64,000 bases of DNA from Thermoplasmata archaeon (GTDB taxonomy: Archaea > Thermoplasmatota > Thermoplasmata > Thermoplasmatales > GCA-001856825): assembly GCA_021817415.1 (NCBI GenBank), contig JAKAUZ010000080.1:1-64000 (forward strand), in the 5' to 3' direction. Made by a program: the position numbers and the translations under genes. Positions 58,644 through 64,000 of this stretch are shown one piece after another. The notes under the pieces are model-generated. The model had not been told where the DNA came from, ran no database searches, and saw only the letters and a list, made by a program, of their open reading frames with translations. Every line of letters begins with the position of its first letter. Position 1 is the stretch's first letter.

Positions 58644-59774
58644 ATGATGATTTTTAGCGGCAGTGAATCAATGATGTTGGAAAGCGTTAAGAAATTCGCA
58701 ACTGAAAAAGTCAGGCCCAGAGCGTCACAAATCGACGAGGAGGGAGAATTTCCCATTGACCTGGTTGATGGAATGAAGAATATTGGACTGTTCTCAAGCT
58801 ATGTCCCAAAAAAATACGGGGGGCTAGGATATTCGCTTTCGACCCTCATGGAATCGATTAGAATAATATCGAGACAATGTGGCTCCACTTCCCTGATACT
58901 TGATGTGACAGTTTCACTGTTCGCTGAACCGATTGTCCAGTTTGGTTCAGAATACCTAAAGGAGGAATACCTTGCAAAGGTTGCAAAAGGAAGCGTGGGA
59001 GCATTGGCCATAACTGAACCTGGCGCAGGTTCAGACGCCGTGGCCATAAAGACAACTGCAGTAGAGAGAGGGAATAAATTCATACTGAATGGTGGAAAAA
59101 CATTCATAACGAACGGAAAGGAAGCAGAGTTTTACGTTGTTTCTGCAATGACGGATCCAGCCAAGAAACACAGAGGAATGACTCTTTTCATCGTGGATAG
59201 AAAATCGGCCGGACTTACCATTGGAAATGAGTTCCGCAAAATGGGAATCAGGGGGACCAGTACGACAGAAGTTCTATTGGAAAATGTTGAAGTTGACAAC
59301 GACCATATCCTGGGGAAGGAAGGAGAAGGATTCAAGATAGAAATGGAAACGCTAAATGTGGGAAGGATAGGGATAGCAAGCCAGGCCCTGGGAATTTCAG
59401 AGGGAGCTTTCGATGACATCCATAGATTCGTACAGTCGAGAAAAGACAGCCTGGGAGAATGGTTTCAGTTCAGACTGGCAGACATTGCAGCGGAGCTTCG
59501 CTCCTCGAGAACCAACTTTGAAGACGCCGTCATTGCTTCAGAAAGTGGAAAGAATTCACCACTGTTGAGTTCAATATCAAAGGTTACCGCTGGCGATTCT
59601 GCGGTGAGTATAACGTCAAAAGGAATCTCATTGCTCGGAGTGAATTCGCTTAAGGAGGAATTTCCTCTGGAGAGGAGGTACAGGGAAGCAAAAATAACGC
59701 AGATTTATGAAGGGACTAATGAAATCCAGAGACTGATAATCGGTAAGGAGATAATAAAAGGAGCGACGGTCTAG
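58644..59774 (+). CDS. Acyl-CoA dehydrogenase
   Basis: ALAITEPGAGSDAVAIKTTAVERGNKFILNGGKTFITNG; IYEGTNEIQRLIIGKEII. Confidence 0.96.
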   Translation: MMIFSGSESMMLESVKKFATEKVRPRASQIDEEGEFPIDLVDGMKNIGLFSSYVPKKYGGLGYSLSTLMESIRIISRQCGSTSLILDVTVSLFAEPIVQFGSEYLKEEYLAKVAKGSVGALAITEPGAGSDAVAIKTTAVERGNKFILNGGKTFITNGKEAEFYVVSAMTDPAKKHRGMTLFIVDRKSAGLTIGNEFRKMGIRGTSTTEVLLENVEVDNDHILGKEGEGFKIEMETLNVGRIGIASQALGISEGAFDDIHRFVQSRKDSLGEWFQFRLADIAAELRSSRTNFEDAVIASESGKNSPLLSSISKVTAGDSAVSITSKGISLLGVNSLKEEFPLERRYREAKITQIYEGTNEIQRLIIGKEIIKGATV

Positions 59775-60598
59775 ACGGTAATCCTTTCTAGGGAATATCT
59801 CTCCACGTCCTTCAGCTTTGCTGACGGCATATTAGGGTCATGCTCAAAGATGATATTCCATTGCTCCTCATATGCTTCCTCAAGTAATTTCTTTTTTTGA
59901 CTGAACGTATCCATCGGGTACAGGTCATATCCCATTATGTATGCTGGTTTGATGTGTGCTGACGTGGGGATGAGGTCACCAAAATACACAAATGTATTGT
60001 TTACAACCCTGGAAATCACAATTTGATGACCCTTTGTATGCCCCCCTGTTTTCACAAGTTGCACTCCTGGGAAAACTTCCTCGTCTCCTGAAATAATTTC
60101 CAAGTTGTTATCAAGATTCACAAAATTTTGGAAATTATAGTTGGGTTTTGTCTTCTCATTAGCATTCCTGATCTCGTCCCAGGTATCGTCCTGCAAAAAA
60201 TATTTTGCATTGGGAAAAGTTGGAACCAGCAGGCCATTTCTATTCACTGTGGACCATCCAGTATGGTCTAAATGGCCGTGGGTAAATATGACATGGGTCA
60301 CATCTTCTGTTTTGATATGTAAATCTTCAAGCCTTTGAATAGTATTCTTTTCCCTTTTTATGTCGTAAATTGATAATAATTTCTGATCATATTTGTCCCC
60401 CATCCCAAGGTCTACCAGGGCAATCTTCTTTCCACTTCTTATAACCAGTGTGTTAGTTCCCAAAGTGATTCTGTTCTGTTCATCAGAAATGAAATATTTC
60501 TGCCAGACCGGTTTTGGAACGACGCCGAACATGGCGCCTCCGTCAAGTTTGAAGGTACCATCGTTCACCAGAAAATATTCAAAATTATCTACTTTCAC
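59771..60598 (-). CDS. MBL-fold metallo-hydrolase
   Basis: NDGTFKLDGGAMFGVVPKPVWQKYF; VIFTHGHLDHTGWS; KTGGHTKGHQIV; GTG at 60598 removes overlap with the upstream gene. Confidence 0.88.
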   Translation of the reverse strand: MKVDNFEYFLVNDGTFKLDGGAMFGVVPKPVWQKYFISDEQNRITLGTNTLVIRSGKKIALVDLGMGDKYDQKLLSIYDIKREKNTIQRLEDLHIKTEDVTHVIFTHGHLDHTGWSTVNRNGLLVPTFPNAKYFLQDDTWDEIRNANEKTKPNYNFQNFVNLDNNLEIISGDEEVFPGVQLVKTGGHTKGHQIVISRVVNNTFVYFGDLIPTSAHIKPAYIMGYDLYPMDTFSQKKKLLEEAYEEQWNIIFEHDPNMPSAKLKDVERYSLERITV

Positions 60599-60614
60599 AA
60601 GATAAGTATCATAA

Positions 60615-61544
60615 TTAGATATATGATAATTTCTTGACCACCCTTTGTAATTCGTCCCTCTTTTTCCTGTAGACCTTTCCGTCAACAAAAATGCCGTTTG
60701 AGGCTTTTCTTATTTCCACCAACTCCATGGGGAAACTCTTTTCAAATTCATTTGCAGATTCATTTGATACTGAAATTACAACCGCACCTGAAGAGCTTAC
60801 TGTCAGCGGGTCAATATGATTTTCTATGATATCGCCCTGAATTGAATTCTTCAATTCTTCAGTTCTTATATCGAAACCACTTCCAGCAACGCTTGATACT
60901 TCTCTCAGTGCCCTCATAAGCCCTCCCTCTGAGAGATCATGCACATAATTGACCTTGCCTTCGTAATTTGCCAGTTTCTTCATCACTTTCGATATGGAGA
61001 GATTTCGTTTGTCAAAAGAAACATCCAGGGAAAGCAACTTGCTAGCGAAATATATCCATTCAGACCCCAGCTTACCAATCAGGTAGAATCTATCGCTTTT
61101 TTTAATTTTTTTGAAGCTGAACAGTGGCCTGGAGAACCCTACCAGTGCAATGCTGCCTGCAATTCCATGTGCCAGGTTACCATAACTCCCGGTATGTGCA
61201 GATGCAAGCAATATCCTTCGTTTCCTGAGTATCGAGAACATTTCATCCATAAATCTATCATATTCCTCGTTCAGTCCAATAGGTGACTCGAAGTCAATAA
61301 GCGCATAATCTGGCTCTGTGCCAGAGGTCACAAAATCGTTGTGGGAAAATACAAAGGAAAGAAATGCATTATCTTCCGGGGTTATATTGTGGTAATATCC
61401 CATTGGGTCTATTTTGAATATTGCCTTCCGATTCCCCTCTACGAAAGAGAAATCAGAGCCGATTACGTTGGTTTTGACTATAGCATCACGATTTCTCTCT
61501 ATGGTCTTCCTTAGGGAACCAAGGCTCATTTTCCCTATATCCAT
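60615..61544 (-). CDS. AIR-synthase/HypE/ThiL-superfamily-like protein
   Basis: VHDLSEGGLMRALREVSSVAGSGFDI...SSSGAVVISV; SAHTGSYGNLAHGIAGSIALVGF. Confidence 0.6.
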   Translation of the reverse strand: MDIGKMSLGSLRKTIERNRDAIVKTNVIGSDFSFVEGNRKAIFKIDPMGYYHNITPEDNAFLSFVFSHNDFVTSGTEPDYALIDFESPIGLNEEYDRFMDEMFSILRKRRILLASAHTGSYGNLAHGIAGSIALVGFSRPLFSFKKIKKSDRFYLIGKLGSEWIYFASKLLSLDVSFDKRNLSISKVMKKLANYEGKVNYVHDLSEGGLMRALREVSSVAGSGFDIRTEELKNSIQGDIIENHIDPLTVSSSGAVVISVSNESANEFEKSFPMELVEIRKASNGIFVDGKVYRKKRDELQRVVKKLSYI

Positions 61545-61599
61545 TCATATTTTAATTCCGGAAGGAATAAAAATTTATCCAATTTTCTGATATGATCCG

Positions 61600-62592
61600 G
61601 TGATTGTTGACCTTGAAATGGAGGAGAGCCGGGACATAATGGTCTCAGCACGGTCACTTCCAATTCATGATTTAGGATTCTACAGAACCTGGTTAAGTTT
61701 GGGTTACGGAGGGGAGATGAACTACCTTTCAAGGAGTGAAGCTATTCTGAAGAGGGAGGACCCCTCATTAATTCTGAAGAACTCAAAATCAATTGTGACA
61801 TTCCTGGTAAATTATAATAGAATCCTCCCACCGGTCGGCAATGATGAGGGAAGGATATCTAAGTATGCCATAGGACCAGATTACCATAGAATCCTGCCAG
61901 AGATAATGAGAAAAGTAATCGAAAAGAATCATCTGTACAAAGATGAATATAGAATATACTCTGACACTGGCCCCATACTTGAAAGGGAAATTTCCAGGAG
62001 CTTAGGTTTGGGTTGGATTGGGAAAAATTCCATGCTTATAAATAAGGAAATAGGTTCATTCACTTACATTGGAGAGGTTCTCACAGATATTAATGTAAGG
62101 ACACCAATTATTCCACAAAATGATCTGTGCGGGAAATGCAAAAAGTGCATTCAGAGCTGCCCCACAGGGGCGATAGGGCCAGACAGGATGATAGACTCCA
62201 ATAAGTGCATATCTTACCATACCATTGAAAATAGAGGTTTAATTGATCCTAAAATATCTGAAAAAATGGGGAATATGATCTTTGGCTGTGATATCTGCAA
62301 CGATGTCTGCCCTTGGAACTCAAAAATTAAAGAAACGTCTGTAAAGGAAATCTTAAGCAGGGACTTCAGCGCTGAAATGGATCTTGAGAAAACTGCCTTC
62401 ATTGAAAGAGAGGAATTTGAACAAAAATTCAGAGGAAGCGCAATTAAGCGCGCCACATACGAAGGGCTTGCAAGAAATGCGGCTATTGCAATTTTCAATC
62501 AAGACCCATCTGATCCATTGCTGAGAGACTTGGTGCACGATTCCGACGATCTGAAAAGCAAACAAATAAAAAAATTAAAAAATTGGGTTTAG
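61600..62592 (+). CDS. queG: Epoxyqueuosine reductase (QueG)-like Fe-S protein
   Basis: LGYGGEMNYLSRSEAILKREDPSLIL; DTGPILEREISRSLGLGWIGKNSMLI; CGKCKKCIQSCPTGAI; CDICNDVCPWN. Confidence 0.85.
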   Translation: MIVDLEMEESRDIMVSARSLPIHDLGFYRTWLSLGYGGEMNYLSRSEAILKREDPSLILKNSKSIVTFLVNYNRILPPVGNDEGRISKYAIGPDYHRILPEIMRKVIEKNHLYKDEYRIYSDTGPILEREISRSLGLGWIGKNSMLINKEIGSFTYIGEVLTDINVRTPIIPQNDLCGKCKKCIQSCPTGAIGPDRMIDSNKCISYHTIENRGLIDPKISEKMGNMIFGCDICNDVCPWNSKIKETSVKEILSRDFSAEMDLEKTAFIEREEFEQKFRGSAIKRATYEGLARNAAIAIFNQDPSDPLLRDLVHDSDDLKSKQIKKLKNWV

Positions 62593-64000
62593 AAATACCC
62601 AATTGTAAATATATTTGGGTAAGAGTTGTCGTTGTATAATGTCCCACCACTGAACCAATAATCCTGAAGGGCGTTGACGTCAACTGAAGGAGAACTTGTA
62701 TATCCCCACTGTACGCTTCCCGATGCCTGATATACGTTGAGATAATAGTCACTTCCACCGGTCAGCGTGAAAGCTGGAACTGATATGTTGTACCAAAGTT
62801 TGGAGGACGTGACCGTTATTGTTTCGTTTGACATGATCTGAGTTCCCCAAAGGCTGGTCCCAACGCTCACCTGAACAGACCCAGAACCGGATAGGTATAA
62901 CACTATGTAATTTCCCTGGACTGATCCTGAACCCGGAGCTGAAAATTCCTCCGATTCCTGCAGGGGATACGTCTGAATGTTTGCGCTTGTAGCATTTACC
63001 TGTGAGATGAGTTTATGGGTGGAAGAGATTGCCTTAAAGGTAATTGCCTGATTCACGTTTGCTCCATTAACCGTTATAGTACCTGATGAGGGAGATACTG
63101 TGTATCCTGATACGGCAGAAATGCTGTAGGAATAGCTGCCATCTGTTGCCGTGAAAGATATCGTCGTGGTCGTGGAAGATTTTGCAACGTTGTTGAAAGT
63201 TGCAGTCCAGCCCTTTCCTGACGACAGGCCTGATTCAGTGAATGTAATTGTGTAGGTGGCTGGGGGTGGTGTACCGCTCGAATACCCGACTGAGTATATG
63301 TTGGGGTATGAGTTATCATTTGATAAGTATCCGCCAGATTCCCAGTAATCCTGAACCTCATTCTTGGCTACCGATGGAGAAGTAGTGTATCCCCACTGCG
63401 TACTTCCAGAGACAAGGTACACATTCAGGTAGTAATCAGTATTTGCGGTTAAAGTAACTGATGAGAATGAAACATTGTACCACAACTTGGACGAGGTTGC
63501 AGTGACAGTCTGATTTCCTAGAATGTTGGATGCCCATAATGAAGTTCCTATCGAGAAATGAACTGACCCAGCGCCTGAAAGATAAAGTACCACGAAGTTG
63601 ACATTTTCATTTGAGCCACCCACAGTGAACTCTTCTGCCTCAGGGAGGGTGTATATCTGTATGTTTGCCGAGGTAGCGTTAACCTGAGAGAATATTCCTG
63701 ATGCCTGCCCTGTGGATGCCGTGAATCCAATTGCCTGATTTACTGCTGCCCCGTTAACATTGACTGTCCCAGAAGCAGGTGATACGGAATAACCGGATAC
63801 CGATCCAATAGTGAATGAGTATGAGCCATTTACTTCCTCAAAAACGTCCGTGGTTGTTGTGGACTGCTGGGATGTTCCTCCGAGTGTAACTGACCATGAG
63901 GTTCCAGACGGAAGTCCCGATTCAGTGAATGTGACTGAATATTTCTTGGCAACATTCTGTGTAAAAGTTACTGCCTGGTTGACGTTTGCTCCGTTTACCG
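62589..64000 (-). CDS. Repeat-containing surface/secreted protein, N-terminus beyond window
   Basis: Frame is open to the window edge (track shows only 62589..63623); alternating YTITFTESGLSSGKGWTATFNN and SQVNATSANIQ.YPL...NSYPNIFTIGY units. Confidence 0.85.
   Translation of the reverse strand, partial: VNGANVNQAVTFTQNVAKKYSVTFTESGLPSGTSWSVTLGGTSQQSTTTTDVFEEVNGSYSFTIGSVSGYSVSPASGTVNVNGAAVNQAIGFTASTGQASGIFSQVNATSANIQIYTLPEAEEFTVGGSNENVNFVVLYLSGAGSVHFSIGTSLWASNILGNQTVTATSSKLWYNVSFSSVTLTANTDYYLNVYLVSGSTQWGYTTSPSVAKNEVQDYWESGGYLSNDNSYPNIYSVGYSSGTPPPATYTITFTESGLSSGKGWTATFNNVAKSSTTTTISFTATDGSYSYSISAVSGYTVSPSSGTITVNGANVNQAITFKAISSTHKLISQVNATSANIQTYPLQESEEFSAPGSGSVQGNYIVLYLSGSGSVQVSVGTSLWGTQIMSNETITVTSSKLWYNISVPAFTLTGGSDYYLNVYQASGSVQWGYTSSPSVDVNALQDYWFSGGTLYNDNSYPNIFTIGYF
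62592..63692 (-). repeat. Two copies of a ~135-aa domain separated by an ESGL(P/S)SG-type domain
   Basis: Copies approx. 63288..63692 and 62592..63005; shared SQVNATSANIQ, YIVLYLSG, GTSLWG, TSSKLWYN, DYYLNVY, QWGYTSSPSV, QDYW.SGG..YNDNSYPNI. Confidence 0.85.

Noticed and set aside
60598-60688. Overlap of the MBL gene with the upstream AIR-synthase-like gene, as listed in the track
   Set aside because: An in-frame GTG at 60598 gives the typical family N-terminus (VKVDNFEYFLVNDGTFKLDGGAMFG-like) and removes the overlap

Overview
The window is gene-dense, moderate-GC archaeal DNA. Gene content suggests Thermoplasmata (inference): a reduced S10/spc ribosomal operon with SecY/AdkA/EMC3-like/Cmk/Cbf5, XerA, archaeal FBP aldolase/phosphatase, pantoate kinase-CoaBC, class II RNR, and an ESGLPSGTSW-type repeat surface protein. 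Main blocks are: (i) partial ProS; (ii) a Hanks-type kinase-ATPase-TPR giant protein convergent with a paralogue of its own C-terminal module; (iii) a decayed cytochrome P450; (iv) a sufC-sufB-sufD-sufS-sufU operon with an intein in SufB, diverging from a SufR-like regulator; (v) metabolic genes (queE, pyrC, purM, BtuFCD-like ABC transporter, coaBC, cysS, pncB); (vi) a Cas4-like nuclease with a transmembrane insertion, preceded by a small ORF missed by the track; (vii) a ~15 kb ribosomal protein operon with a structured leader; (viii) nrdJ, rpiA, xerA, acyl-CoA dehydrogenase, a QueG-like protein and a repeat-containing surface protein cut by the window end. I added small genes absent from the ORF track (L40e, S14, a 54-aa ORF, a 50-aa ORF) and the two edge-truncated genes. 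I saw no CRISPR array, intact insertion sequence, rRNA or convincing tRNA. All family calls come from motif recognition by eye; no database search was run.
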